A stretch of 64,000 nucleotides of DNA from JAKFWF01 sp963732635 (GTDB lineage: Bacteria; Pseudomonadota; Alphaproteobacteria; Rhizobiales; Hyphomicrobiaceae). The notes beneath the pieces were generated by a model that was not told the origin of the DNA, made no database searches, and saw only the letters and a list, made by a program, of their open reading frames with translations. Location of the stretch: NCBI GenBank assembly GCA_963732635.1, contig CAVTAL010000012.1:8784-72783 (forward strand), written 5' to 3'. How positions within the stretch are numbered: the first letter of the stretch is position 1; every line of letters starts with the position of its first letter. Made by a program: the position numbers and the translations under genes. This document shows, one piece after another, positions 54,059 to 64,000 of this stretch.

Positions 54059-56067
54059 ATATCGAGATCCTTCGCGAAGGCAGCGCGCTCTTGGATGAAC
54101 TTGAAGCGCAGTTCGGGCTTCGAACCCATCAACGCGTTTACCGCATCGGCGACGTCGGCGCGATCGTCGTTGGCGAGTGCGACCTTCAACAATAAGCGCT
54201 TGGTCGGGTCCATGGTGGTCACCTTGAGGTCGCCAGCGTTCATTTCGCCGAGGCCCTTGAAGCGACCGATCTCGACTTTCTGATTGGGTTTGAACTCGCT
54301 CTTCGTCAGCCGTTCGCGAGCCGCCTCGTCACGGGCGTAGATCGTCTTCGATCCCTGCGTCAGGCGGAACAGCGGCGGCACCGCCAGATAGAGATGGCCG
54401 TTCTCGATCAACTCCGGCATCTCCTGGTAGAAGAACGTGATCAGCAGCGACGCGATGTGGGCGCCGTCGACATCGGCGTCGGTCATGATGATCACGCGCT
54501 CGTAGCGCAGATCCTCCTCACGGTATTTTGGCCCGGTGCCGGCGCCGAGCGATTGGATCAGGTCGCCCAGCATCTGGTTCTGGCTGAGCTTGGCGCTGGT
54601 GGCATTGGCGACGTTGAGGATCTTGCCGCGCAACGGCAGAACGGCTTGGGTCTTGGGGTTGCGCGCCTGCTTGGCAGAGCCGCCGGCGCTGTCGCCTTCG
54701 ACGATGAAGATTTCGGTGCCTTCCGCCGACTGGATCGAACAGTCGACCAGCTTGCCGGGAAGTCTGAGACGGCGGGTGGCGGTCTGGCGGCCGATCTCCT
54801 TCTCGCGCTTGCGCTTGAGGCGATCCTCGGCCTGCTCGATCACCCATTCGAGCAGCCGGCTGGCCTGCTGCGGGCTCGCGGTCAGCCAATGATCGAAGGC
54901 GTCGCGCACGGTGGTCTCGACTATGCGGGTGGCTTCCTGGGTGGCGAGCCGATCCTTGGTCTGGCCCTGGAACTCGGGCTCGCGGATAAACACCGACAGC
55001 ATCGATGCGGCCGTGCCCATCACGTCCTCGGCGGTGATCTGCGCCGCTTTCTTGTTGTTGACGAGTTCGCCGTACGCCCGCAGGCCCTTCGACAGCGCCG
55101 CGCGCAAGCCGCTGTCGTGAGTGCCGCCGTCGGGTGTCGGCACGGTGTTGCAGTAGGAGCGCGAGAAGCCGTCCTCGCTGGCGGTCCAGGCGACGGCCCA
55201 CTCGACGTTGCCGTGACCGGCTTGCTTGATGATGCGGCCCGCGAAAATATCCTTGGCGACAAGGGTTTGACCCTCGATTGTGATCGTCAAGTAGTCCTTG
55301 AGGCCACCGGGGAAGTGGAACACCGCTTCCGGCGGAGTATCGTCCTTGATCAGCTCCGGCGCGCAGAACCAGCGGATCTCGACGCCGCCGAACAGGTAGG
55401 CCTTCGAGCGCGCCATGGCGAGCAGCCGTGCCGGCTTGAAGGCGGCGCCCTTGCCGAAGATCTTTTCGTCGGGCAGGAACCGTACCTTGGTGCCGCGCCG
55501 GTTCATCGTCGAGCCGAGCTTTTGCAGTCGGCCCTGCGGCACGCCGCGCGCGAACACCATGCGATAGAGCTGCTGGCCGCGCGCGACCTCGACTTCGCAA
55601 ATTTCCGACAGCGCGTTGACGACCGATATGCCGACGCCGTGCAGGCCGCCCGATGTCTGGTAGGCCTTGCCGTCGAACTTGCCGCCCGAGTGCAGCGTCG
55701 TCATGATGACTTCGAGCGCCGACTGGTTCTTGAACTTCGGATGCGGGTCGACCGGAATGCCACGGCCATTGTCCATCACTGACAGATAGCCGTCGGCCTC
55801 ATAGCGCACCTCGATCCAGGTGGCGTGGCCGGCAACCGCTTCGTCCATCGAATTGTCGATGACTTCGGCGAACAAGTGATGCAGCGCTTTCTCGTCGGTG
55901 CCGCCAATGTACATGCCCGGGCGGCGGCGGACAGGCTCCAACCCCTCCAGCACCTCGATATCGGCTGCCGTGTAGGCGTCCGAAGCGTCGGCCGGTTTGC
56001 GTGCGCGCGCGGATTTGTCACTCATGTCTGCGGCCGTATTCCCGAAGAGATCGCGTGAAGTTGTCAT
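54055..56067 (-). CDS. parE: DNA topoisomerase IV subunit B
   Basis: ATPase subunit of the decatenating topoisomerase IV. 670 residues. GHKL ATP-binding motifs are DNSMDEAVAGHA, VMDNGRGIPVDPHPK and TSGGLHGVGISVVNAL; the Toprim region has EGDSAGGSAKQARN near residue 455 and DADVDGAHI near residue 527. PLRGKILNV separates them. The chosen ATG at 56067 (MTTSRDLFGN) matches rhizobial ParE; the open frame continues upstream without homology. The EEP gene is its downstream partner. Confidence 0.95.
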   Translation of the reverse strand: MTTSRDLFGNTAADMSDKSARARKPADASDAYTAADIEVLEGLEPVRRRPGMYIGGTDEKALHHLFAEVIDNSMDEAVAGHATWIEVRYEADGYLSVMDNGRGIPVDPHPKFKNQSALEVIMTTLHSGGKFDGKAYQTSGGLHGVGISVVNALSEICEVEVARGQQLYRMVFARGVPQGRLQKLGSTMNRRGTKVRFLPDEKIFGKGAAFKPARLLAMARSKAYLFGGVEIRWFCAPELIKDDTPPEAVFHFPGGLKDYLTITIEGQTLVAKDIFAGRIIKQAGHGNVEWAVAWTASEDGFSRSYCNTVPTPDGGTHDSGLRAALSKGLRAYGELVNNKKAAQITAEDVMGTAASMLSVFIREPEFQGQTKDRLATQEATRIVETTVRDAFDHWLTASPQQASRLLEWVIEQAEDRLKRKREKEIGRQTATRRLRLPGKLVDCSIQSAEGTEIFIVEGDSAGGSAKQARNPKTQAVLPLRGKILNVANATSAKLSQNQMLGDLIQSLGAGTGPKYREEDLRYERVIIMTDADVDGAHIASLLITFFYQEMPELIENGHLYLAVPPLFRLTQGSKTIYARDEAARERLTKSEFKPNQKVEIGRFKGLGEMNAGDLKVTTMDPTKRLLLKVALANDDRADVADAVNALMGSKPELRFKFIQERAAFAKDLDI

Positions 56068-56457
56068 GAAAGAGGTCCGAACTGGGGCGAGCCCGCGCTG
56101 CTGCGCGATGTCCCGCTGATTCTGCCTGCGTTCATCGATTGGAAGGGGGTCGCACGGACGCCTGTGGATTGGCAAGATGCACCACAGTGACAGGTGGTGT
56201 TTCGTTTTGAATGTGCAACTTGGGCCCGCTCGGATGCAAAGCACATGTTGGTCGGTGCTGCGTTAGCTCCGTTACAAGACGAGCTGTGTGCGGTGCCACT
56301 TTTGAGCTCGCAATTCAATCGTGATTTGATAGGCTTAGCTTGAACGAGCTGCGAAAAGTGTTGTGTGTCCGTAAGCGATTGTCACGCCTGGAAGAACGGG
56401 TTGAACGTGCGGCACTCGTTCCACGACCGAAGCATAAACAGCAGGGAGATACCGCCA
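56068..56457. other. Divergent promoter region
   Basis: 390 bases between parE and the DUF2853 gene. Nothing gene-like was found on either strand. It must contain promoters in both directions; GCAGGGAG just before 56458 is the ribosome binding site of the DUF2853 gene. Confidence 0.5.
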
Positions 56458-56772
56458 ATGATCGACCATCACGCTGATCTCAAGAAATACGCGCCCGCCG
56501 CCGACGACAAGGCGGTCAAGGCAATCATCAAGCACCTCGGTATTGCGTTGAAGGGCGACGACACGTCGATGGTCGCCTGCTCGTCGAAGGACGAACTGAC
56601 CCGCGTGCGCGAAAGCTGGTGCAAGAAGAAGCTCGCCCTCACCGATGCCGACGCCGACCTCGACAAGGCGATCAAAGGCGTGTGCGACACCATGAAAGGC
56701 GACAAAAACAAAAGCCGCGTCGTGTTCTACTACCTGCTCGCCGAGAAGTACGGGAAGCTGGCGGGGTTGTGA
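56458..56772 (+). CDS. DUF2853 family protein
   Basis: A 104-residue, highly charged cytoplasmic protein (MIDHHADLKKYAP; IIKHLGIALKGDD; ELTRVRESWCKKKLAL; MKGDKNKSRVVFYYLLAEKYG). It is a common alphaproteobacterial protein of the DUF2853 family with no known function. AGGGAG lies at good spacing before the ATG. A short stem (GGTGGC/GCCACC, near 56799-56818) after it may terminate transcription. Confidence 0.85.
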   Translation: MIDHHADLKKYAPAADDKAVKAIIKHLGIALKGDDTSMVACSSKDELTRVRESWCKKKLALTDADADLDKAIKGVCDTMKGDKNKSRVVFYYLLAEKYGKLAGL

Positions 56773-56948
56773 GACGGGGGCATCGCAAAGCAGGCCGGGT
56801 GGCCGATATGCCACCTGGCGTCACGTTCGCTGTTGAACAAATTGATTTTGCTGATCGCCTCGACTTGATGATCTTGCATAACGAATAGCCGAATGCTTGA
56901 TTGGCGCATGATCTGTGCACCCGTTTTTTTCGTGTTCTAGGGACACGC

Positions 56949-58019
56949 ATGCGCCCGTATTTCGTTCTGTGGCTGTTCTTGGCCGCGATTCAAGTCGCTT
57001 GCACGTCGGCGGTCGCTCAGCGGCATCGATTTGTCGAGACGCTGCAGCGTCTGGCCGTCAAGGTGCCTGAGGTCGCAATTGCCAACAACGGCGTCTACAA
57101 CGCTCTCGACCAGCTGACACGGGAGCCCTGTGACCAGGAGGCGATCGTCGGTCTTGGTGCGGCATTGGAAAAGGCAGGATACCGGCGTGAAGCGGCCAAT
57201 TCGCACGTCGGCTTTTCCAAGGCTTGCAACGGCCACCCGGTGTCGCTTCGGCGCGCGGTCAATATACTGCTGGGATTGTCGGACTACCCGGCTTCGATCC
57301 GTGTCGCCACAGAACTGATCGAACTCGAGCCGCTGCTCGACAACGGCTATTTCCTGCGGGCAGTCGCGCATGAACGTGGCGGCGACGCCAAGAAGGCCAT
57401 CGACGACTACATCACCGCGACGCAGCTCTTCCCGAACAAGGACGAGATAGCCAATGCCAGCTACTTCGCGATGGCACGATTGCACGACAAACTTGGCCAG
57501 CCCTGCGATGCCGTGAATGCCATTGCTTCATGGGTGGCGCTGCATCCTCGCAACGACAGCAGTCAGACGCGGACGGCAATCCAGAACTACTCGGCCAAAG
57601 GCAACTGCAAGGTGGTGAAGAACGAGGCCGAGGAGGTGATCACGATCTCGAAGCCGGGCAACGTCGTGCGGTTGACGGCCACCATCAATGGCGTGCGGGG
57701 TACATTCGTTCTCGATACCGGCGCCAGCTTTGTCAGCGTCAGGCGAAGCTTTGCCGAAAAGTCCAAGATTGAAATCGATGAAGACAGTAGCATCCAGTTG
57801 CACACCGCAAACGGCGTGACCGCAGGCAAGCGCGGCCGCGCCAAAGCGGTTCAGTTGAAGTCGCTCGATGCCAAGGACGTGGCTGTCGTTGTCCAATCTG
57901 ATGACAAGGCCACCTACGGCAATGGCATAGATGGTCTGCTCGGAATGAGTTTCCTTTCTCGTTTCAATGTCACGATAGAGCGAAATTCGGTCAGGATTTC
58001 AAGCCGTGCGCCGCGTTGA
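56949..58019 (+). CDS. Exported TPR protein with retropepsin-like aspartic protease domain
   Basis: A 356-residue protein with a signal peptide (VLWLFLAAIQVACTSAVAQ), a helical TPR-like region at about 30-220 (LGAALEKAGYRREA; AVAHERGGDAKKAIDDYI), and a C-terminal single-lobe aspartic protease domain. The active-site triplet is in FVLDTGASFVSV and the flap-side motif in GIDGLLGMSFLSRF, as in retroviral-type and clan AA bacterial proteases. It should dimerise to be active in the periplasm. Substrate is unknown; the TPR part may bind it. Confidence 0.85.
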   Translation: MRPYFVLWLFLAAIQVACTSAVAQRHRFVETLQRLAVKVPEVAIANNGVYNALDQLTREPCDQEAIVGLGAALEKAGYRREAANSHVGFSKACNGHPVSLRRAVNILLGLSDYPASIRVATELIELEPLLDNGYFLRAVAHERGGDAKKAIDDYITATQLFPNKDEIANASYFAMARLHDKLGQPCDAVNAIASWVALHPRNDSSQTRTAIQNYSAKGNCKVVKNEAEEVITISKPGNVVRLTATINGVRGTFVLDTGASFVSVRRSFAEKSKIEIDEDSSIQLHTANGVTAGKRGRAKAVQLKSLDAKDVAVVVQSDDKATYGNGIDGLLGMSFLSRFNVTIERNSVRISSRAPR

Positions 58020-58071
58020 TCTTCGTGTGGCGACAACCTCAAGTTGGCATGTGATCAAAACGATCGAAAAT

Positions 58072-58094
58072 TAGGTCAACATAGCTGACCTAAC
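58072..58094 (+). promoter_or_regulatory. Candidate operator before the indolepyruvate oxidoreductase
   Basis: Perfect inverted repeat TTAGGTCA-N7-TGACCTAA, 87-109 bases upstream of the ATG at 58181 and 53 bases after the previous stop. Form and location resemble MarR- or GntR-type operators. A terminator is less likely because no T-run follows. Confidence 0.45.
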
Positions 58095-58180
58095 TTGCCA
58101 AGACGTCGCAGCCGAACTATGTTTCTATTGCAGCCACAGCGCGGTCAACGCGCGGGTAAGAAACATTCGAGGTCAGGGCC

Positions 58181-61100
58181 ATGGCGAAAAGCGGTGTCAG
58201 CCTCAGTGACAAGTTCGATCTCGGCGAAACGCGGCAGATCCTGACCGGCACCCAGGCGATCGTTCGCCTCGCCCTGATGCAGAAGAGCCGCGACGAAGCG
58301 GCCGGACTCAACACCGCCGGCTATATTTCCGGCTATCGCGGCTCGCCGGTGGCCGGCCTCGATGCCGCGTTTGGCCGCGTCAAATCACTGACGTCCAAGC
58401 ACAACATCCACTTCCATTCCGGCCTCAACGAAGACCTCGCCGCCACCGCAATCTGGGGCACCCAGCAGGCCGAGTTGCGCGGCGAAGGCAAATTCGACGG
58501 CGTGTTCGGAATCTGGTTCGGCAAGGGCCCGGGCGTTGATCGCTCCGGCGACGTCTTCCGCCATGCCAACCACGCCGGCACCTCGAAGAACGGCGGCGTC
58601 ATCGCGCTGATGGGCGACGACCACACCTGCGAAAGCTCGACCTCGGCGCACCAGTCGGAATTTGCGTTCGTCGATGCCATGATGCCGGTGCTGAACCCCG
58701 CTGGCGTGCAGGAAATCCTCGATTACGGGCTGCTTGGCTTCGCGCTGTCGCGCTATGCGGGCGTGTGGGTCGGTCTCAAGTGCGTCAAGGACAACATCGA
58801 GTCGACCGCGACGGTCGATGGCGCCACCGACCGGGTGAAGGTGGTCATCCCCGACGACTTCACCATGCCGCCGGGCGGGCTCAACATCCGGCTTGGCGAT
58901 CAGGCGCTCGACAAGGAAGCCCGCCTGCACGACTACAAGCGGGCAGCCATTCTGGCCTTCGTCCGGGCCAACAAGATCAATCGCACCGTGATCAGCGGCG
59001 GTGCGGCGCCGAAAGTGGGCATCATCACCTGCGGCAAGAGCTATCTCGACGTGCGCCAGGCGCTCGACCAGCTCGGCCTCGACGAAGTTGAGTGCAACCG
59101 CCTCGGCATTCGGCTCTACAAGGCCGGCATGACCTGGCCGCTGGAGCCGCGAGGGGTCGCCAAGTTCGCCGAGGGCCTCGATCTCATCATCGTAATCGAG
59201 GAAAAGCGCTCGCTGCTGGAAACCCAGGTCAAGGAGCAGCTTTACGGCGCCGCGCACGCGCCGCGTGTGATCGGCAAGAAGGACGAGCACGACCAGTGGC
59301 TGTTCCATGCCAAGGGCGCGCTCGACCCGACCGACATTGCGATTGCCGTAGGCGAGCGGCTGATCAACTACGGCGCCGGTGAATCGGTGAAGGCCGCACT
59401 CGCCGAGTTGAAGCGGCTCGAAGGCAACGCCGCGCTGGCAACTGAAAGCTTCTCGCGCACGCCCTACTTCTGCGCCGGCTGCCCGCATAATTCCTCGACC
59501 GTGGTGCCGGACGGCGCGCGTGCCTATGCCGGCATCGGCTGCCACTACATGTCGCAGTGGATGGACCGCTCGACCGACGGCTTCACCCAGATGGGCGCCG
59601 AGGGCACCAACTGGATTGGCGAGTCGCTGTTTTCCAAGCGCCGTCACGTATTCCAGAATCTCGGTGACGGCACCTACATCCATTCGGGATCGCTAGCGGT
59701 GCGCGCGGCGGTCGCAGCCGACGCCACCATGACGTTCAAGATCCTCTATAACGACGCCGTCGCCATGACCGGTGGCCAATCGCTTGATGGGCATATCTCG
59801 GTGCCGATGATCGCCAGCCAAATGGCGGCCGAGGGCGTGAAGAAAATCGCCATCGTCACCGACGAGCCGGACAAGTATCCGCCGGGCGTCGCGTTCCCGA
59901 AAGATATCGCCGTCCACCATCGCCGCGACCTGCAGGCGGTGCAGATGGAACTTGCCACCCACGACGGCGTCACCGCGCTGATCTACGACCAGACCTGCGC
60001 CGCCGAGAAGCGCCGCCGCCGCAAGAAGGGTGAGTTCCCCGATCCGGACAAGCGCGTTCTGATCAATGCCGCGGTCTGCGAAGGCTGCGGCGACTGCGGC
60101 AAGAAGTCGAACTGCGTCGCCGTGGTGCCGCTCGAAACCGAACTCGGTCGCAAGCGCGCCATCGATCAATCGGCCTGCAACAAGGACTTCTCCTGCATCG
60201 AGGGCTTCTGCCCGAGCTTCGTGATGGTGCATGGCGCCAAGGTCGAAGAAGGCCAAGGGCGCGGCCGGCGACAGCGCCATCGCGGCAATGCTGGGATCGC
60301 TGCCAGAACCCAAGTTGCCGGAACTCAACGGCCCCTATTCGATGATCGTCACCGGCGTCGGCGGCACCGGCGTGGTCACCATTTCAGCGGTGCTCGGACA
60401 GGCAGCGCACATCGAGGGCAAGGGCTTCGGCTCGATCGACATGACCGGCCTCGCGCAGAAGGGCGGTGCGGTCGCCTGCCACATGCGGGTGGCGAAGTCG
60501 GCCGACCAGATCCATGCCATTCGCGTCGGCGTCGCCAATGCCGACCTGATCATGGGTGGCGATCTCGTCGTCACCGCCTCGAACAAGATCCTCGAGACCA
60601 TGCGGCCGGATCACACCGCCGTCGTGGTGTCGACCCATGAGATGATCACCGGCGACTTCACGCGCAATGCCAAGTTGTCGGTGCCCGGCATGAAGTTGCG
60701 CCAGGCGATCGAGGATCGCGTCGGCTAAGGGTCCGCTCGCCATGCTCGACGCGCACGAAGCGGCGGTCAAGCTGTTCGGCGATTCGATCGCGTCGAACAT
60801 GTTCCTGCTCGGCTTCTCCTATCAGAAGGGCTTCGTGCCGATCGGGTCGGTCGCGATCGAGCAGGCGATCGAGCTCAACGGTGCGGCGGTCGAGATGAAC
60901 CGGCAGGCGTTCCGCTTCGGCCGGCTCGCAGCCCACGATGCGGCGGCCGTCGATCGGCTGATCAAGCCGGCTGATGCGGCATCGACAAAGCCGCGCACGC
61001 TCGACGACACGATTGCCTTCCGCGCAGCTCAGTTGACGGCCTATCAGGATGCGGCGCTCGCCGAGCGCTATCGTTCGAAGGTCGCCTGGATCGCCGGGGT

Positions 61101-61668
61101 TGAAAAGGAGAAGACGCCGGGCCGCAGTGGTCTCGCCGATGCAGTCGCGCGCGGCTACCACAAGCTGCTCGCCATCAAGGACGAGTACGAGGTCGCGCGG
61201 CTCTACACCGACGGCACGTTCGAGAAACAGATGGCGGAGCAGTTCGACGGCGTGAAGTCGATCGAGCTCTACATGGCGCCGCCGTTCCTCGGCTGGTGGC
61301 GCCGCGACAAGGTCACCGGTCATCCGCGCAAGATCAAGCTCGGGCAATGGATGCTTCCGGTCTTGAAGCAGCTTGCCAAGGGCAAACGCCTGCGCGGCAC
61401 CGCGTTCGACCTGTTCGGCTATTCGGCCGAACGCCGCCTCGAACGGCAGATGATCGCAGACTACGAGAAGACCCTCGATGAGATTGCAGCCCGCCTGTCA
61501 CCGATCACGCATGCGACCGCGGTGACGCTCGCGAGCCTGCCCGAAGACATCAAGGGCTTCGGCCACGTCAAGCATGCGAGCTTCGAGGTCGTGAAAAAGC
61601 GCGAGGCGGCGTTGATCGAGCAGCTGAGAGATCCGAAGGTTGCCGGAGTTAGGGTGGCGGCGGAGTAG
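58181..61668 (+). pseudogene. Indolepyruvate:ferredoxin oxidoreductase, fused (two frameshifts)
   Basis: TPP- and iron-sulfur-dependent 2-oxoacid oxidoreductase of the large fused type. TPP motif GDGTYIHSGS near residue 495, cluster cysteines in CEGCGDCGKKSNC near residue 633, then the gamma domain (VTGVGGTGVVTISAVLG). It decarboxylates aryl- or branched-chain 2-oxoacids to acyl-CoA and reduces ferredoxin. Frames change near 60240-60250 and at 60725-60727, where one extra T makes a stop (GTCGGCTAA). Removing one base at each gives 1161 residues, the family length. As written only the first 690 residues could be made. Confidence 0.88.
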
Positions 61669-61677
61669 GTCGTTAGT

Positions 61678-62359
61678 TTAGCGGTGGCCGGCAACATTGA
61701 TCGCGAGCGAAATCGTTCCAACCACGATCAGGCTGACCGCCCAGACCCCATCGAGGTTGAACCAGCTGCGCGACACGAACTTGAGACCGAGGTGGCGATA
61801 GACCAGCCAGGCCGCAACGCCACCGGCTGTGATCATCGCGAGCGAGTGGACGACCGACACCAGCACGGCCATGCCGATATTGGCGCCGATGAGGGTGCTC
61901 GCGGCCGAAGTGGCCACCATCGAGTTCCGACGCCCGGCACAATCCCAGATAGATCGGGACCAGCATCAAGCCTGCCCCATGCGCGATAGCGACGGCGAAC
62001 GACCACAATCCGAGCTGCGTCGGTCTTATCCGCGCCAATGCGCGCGGATGCCGACGATTGGCAAATCGGAAAAGTCCAAAGCCGATCAACAGCAAGCTGG
62101 CTGCGATCTGGATATGCCGTTGCCAATAGACCAGCGTGATCAGCAACGAAAACGGAAGGATAATCACGAGCATCGCCAACAGGTGCCCGATCGTAAGCGG
62201 CCACAACGCCGCCACCAGCGCGCGTGCACTCTTTTCCATCAACCCGGCCGACACCGCGAGCGGCCAGCCCATGCCGGGATTGATCCCGTGATAGAGGCCG
62301 CTCGCAATGACCGCCAGCCAGAGCCATATTGCCGGCTGTTCGACTGCGCTCACCTTCAA
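61678..62359 (-). pseudogene. HupE/UreJ-like membrane protein (frameshifted)
   Basis: A membrane protein of about 226 residues with six to seven helices. SGLYHGINPGMGWPLAVSAG and WSFAVAIAHGAGLMLVPIYLG resemble HupE/UreJ metal permeases, with the family's His-x-x-x-Pro/Gly motif, and HSLAMITAGGVAAWLVYRHLG follows in another frame. The shift lies near 61921-61937; removing one base joins them. A TTG at 62359 overlaps the stop of the selenium-binding protein gene, so they are likely coupled; a GTG at 62353 is an alternative start. The cargo is probably a transition metal. Confidence 0.7.
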
Positions 62360-63755
62360 GCCGACGGGTAGCAGAACGAATCCGTCGAGCAGTCGCCGCC
62401 TTCGAGCCGGATCTGGTGCGCCCGGTAGCCGTCGGGGAAATTCACCCAATAGTCCTTCGCCAGCTCGAGACCGCCGTTCGGGCCGGCGTTGGCCATGACC
62501 TCGGCGCCAGGTACGCCACCGGGATAGAATTGGTCGTCCCAGGTCGAGTAGAGCGAGTTGGTCCAGTACACGCGCTTGCCATCGCGGCTGATCTCGACCA
62601 TCTGCGGGCCGCCCGCAAACACCTTGCCGTTCGAATGCGGCGTGCGCCGCGCTATGCCGCCGATATGCACCGAGCCGGAAAGTTTGGGCTTCCTTGGATC
62701 AGTGACATCATACTGTCGCATCTCGCCGGTGCCCCAGCAGGCGACATAGAGAAACTTGTCGTCGAGCGACAGGTCGATATCGGAGATCAGCGGCGGCACC
62801 GCGCCAAACCCCTGCAGCAGCGGCGGTAGCTGGTCCTTGGCTGCGGGTTCCGGTGGGATCGTCGCCGTCTTCTCGATGTGGAATTTTCCGCCTTCGCGCC
62901 ACCACGTCCAGATCGAGCCTTCGAGATTGGTGGTGTCGACCACTACGCCGAGGAAGCCATACTCGCGGACCGGGTCGTGGGCGGGGCGGACCTCCAGCGC
63001 CATCTGGTGGTTGGCGCCGAGGTCGATCGTCTGCACGTTGCGGCGTGCGCGCAGATCCCAGAAGTGCAGCTGTGGCCGTATTTGTTGGACAGCAGGTCCT
63101 CCGGCACGATGCCGTTCTCGAACTGCGGCGGCAGCCCCCATTCGCTCGACACCATGTAGTCGCGCGGCAGGTTCCACCAGAAGTCATAGTGCAGCTTCTG
63201 CGGACCGCGGTCGATTTCCCAGCGGCCGATGATGTCGAACGTCTCGCAGTCCATGATGAAGACGCCGGGCGGGCCATCGGTGCCGTTCTTGCCGGCGCCG
63301 CCAAGCGTGCTGATGTAAATGCCTTCCGGCCCGCAATGGACGGTGTGCGGGCGCGAATAGCCGGTCTTGCTGAACACTTCCTCCGGCTCGATGATCTTGT
63401 GGATCTTCGCCTGGGTCGGATGCGGCTTGGTATCGATCACGTAGATGCGCGAGGAGCGAATGCCAGGAATGATCAGGTAGCGCCGCTCGAGGAAGGCATG
63501 GCCGGTCAGCGGCGACAGCGCGGAGGAGCAGGCATTCCAGCCGAAATGATGAAACTCGTCGCCCTTGTTGGGCATCACCACCGTGTGGACGATCTGGCTG
63601 TAGGTCGGCGAGTCGGGCTTGACGTCGATCACCGCGAGCGCGTCGGGTTGTGAGAAGTCAGGGCTCAGCAACAAGGTATATGCGAAATTTTCCGGTGGCG
63701 CTTGCATGGCCAGTTTCGGCGAAGCGTGAAAGGTCGGATCGGGCCTCATCGTCAT
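62356..63755 (-). pseudogene. Selenium-binding protein / methanethiol oxidase (frameshifted)
   Basis: A SELENBP1/MtoX-family protein of about 466 residues (human 472). Relatives oxidise methanethiol to formaldehyde, H2S and H2O2 with copper. YVIDTKPHPTQAKIHKIIEP, SRPHTVHCGPEGIYISTLGG and KLHYDFWWNLPRDYMVSSEWG are in the first frame; LHFWDLRARRNVQTIDLG and IDLSLDDKFLYVACWGTG are in the second. The break is near 63068-63078. One base is missing (CAC then CAG read as CACAG), the only deletion-type break in the window. The HupE-like gene overlaps its stop codon. Confidence 0.87.
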
Positions 63756-64000
63756 CGAAGTGCCTCCTTGTTCTGGTCGAGGTGAACCTCGACAAGCGGG
63801 AAACCATCAAAGCCGGGCGCGTCTCGAAGTGTATGAGTGCGAAGGTTGCCTGCTATCGAACCGCGTTGCGCGGCGTCATGCGGGATAGATCCCTGCGAAT
63901 GCGAAGGCAGCCGATAGCATGTGCAGCATATGCCATGCTGTCGGGACTTCAATGATTATTGCAGCCTCCTGTCCACGCCTCACCACCCATACAGCCGTGC
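63756..64000. other. Upstream region at the window edge
   Basis: 245 bases before the selenium-binding protein start. GGAGG lies six to ten bases upstream of the ATG (minus strand), a strong ribosome binding site. No other gene can be supported; the region continues beyond the window. Confidence 0.4.

Noticed and set aside
54394..55782. 462-residue forward frame opposite parE
   Set aside because: It is a mirror frame of a conserved gene, rich in Arg, Ala, Leu and Gly, with no recognisable motif.
58072..58094. Terminator of the retropepsin gene
   Set aside because: The stem is perfect but is followed by CTTGCC rather than a T-run, so an operator fits better.

Overview
The window is GC-rich, densely coded alphaproteobacterial chromosome, most likely Hyphomicrobiales of the Bradyrhizobium/Rhodopseudomonas/Pseudolabrys type. 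Markers for this are the coxB-ctaD-ctaB-coxF-ctaG-ctaE order, sdhE-mfd beside recG, proS-lolC-lolD, an IalB-family protein, an Omp25/31-type barrel, DUF2849/DUF934 sulfur-assimilation partners and rhizobial palindromic repeats. I saw no rRNA, tRNA, CRISPR array, prophage or transposase. Most of the window is ordinary housekeeping sequence; the points of interest are accessory genes, candidate control sites and a series of broken reading frames.

Layout. 0-10 kb: cupin, small cysteine-rich exported peptide, glyS, NDUFAF5-like methyltransferase, 2-keto-3-deoxygluconate kinase, UDP-glucose dehydrogenase, an orphan double-domain iron-type ABC permease and a cyclic-nucleotide-gated K+ channel directly abutting it. 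10-18 kb: a winged-helix-like protein, a class II amidotransferase, an ABM-fold protein, then a minus-strand assimilatory sulfite-reduction operon (ferredoxin, siroheme methyltransferase, DUF2849, CysI, DUF934), an outer-membrane barrel and an exported helix-hairpin-helix protein. 18-28 kb: NUDIX, a second UDP-sugar dehydrogenase, lolD/lolC, a palindromic repeat, proS, murA (Cys to Asp at the fosfomycin site), SYLF, PilZ and an alpha/beta hydrolase. 28-36 kb: a complete mdtABC-like RND efflux operon. 36-46 kb: TauE/SafE, a PNPOx-like protein, recG, aconitase X, sdhE, mfd, IalB. 46-52 kb: the aa3 cytochrome oxidase structural and assembly genes. 52-64 kb: pyroglutamyl peptidase, parE with an EEP-family gene, DUF2853, a TPR plus retropepsin-like protein, a large indolepyruvate:ferredoxin oxidoreductase, a HupE/UreJ-like permease and a selenium-binding protein/methanethiol oxidase.

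How genes work together. Ferredoxin, CobA and CysI form the electron donor, cofactor and catalyst of sulfite (or nitrite) reduction. LolC/LolD form a lipoprotein-release ABC transporter. MdtA/B/C form one efflux pump. CoxB/CtaD/CtaE with CtaB, CtaG and CoxF build one terminal oxidase.

An unusual property is at least nine apparent single-base frame breaks in seven genes (cysI, DUF934, lolC x2, alpha/beta hydrolase, indolepyruvate oxidoreductase x2, HupE-like, selenium-binding protein). Eight of the nine have the sign of a +1 insertion. Because a normally essential gene (lolC) is hit and the inferred reading frame resumes at once each time, sequencing or assembly error is the leading explanation, but true decay of some loci is not excluded. 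I found no convincing wholly new multi-gene system. The best candidates for undescribed biology are the mirror-symmetric seven-cysteine peptide, the ABC-permease/CNG-channel pair, the TPR-retropepsin protein and the selenium-binding protein/HupE pair.
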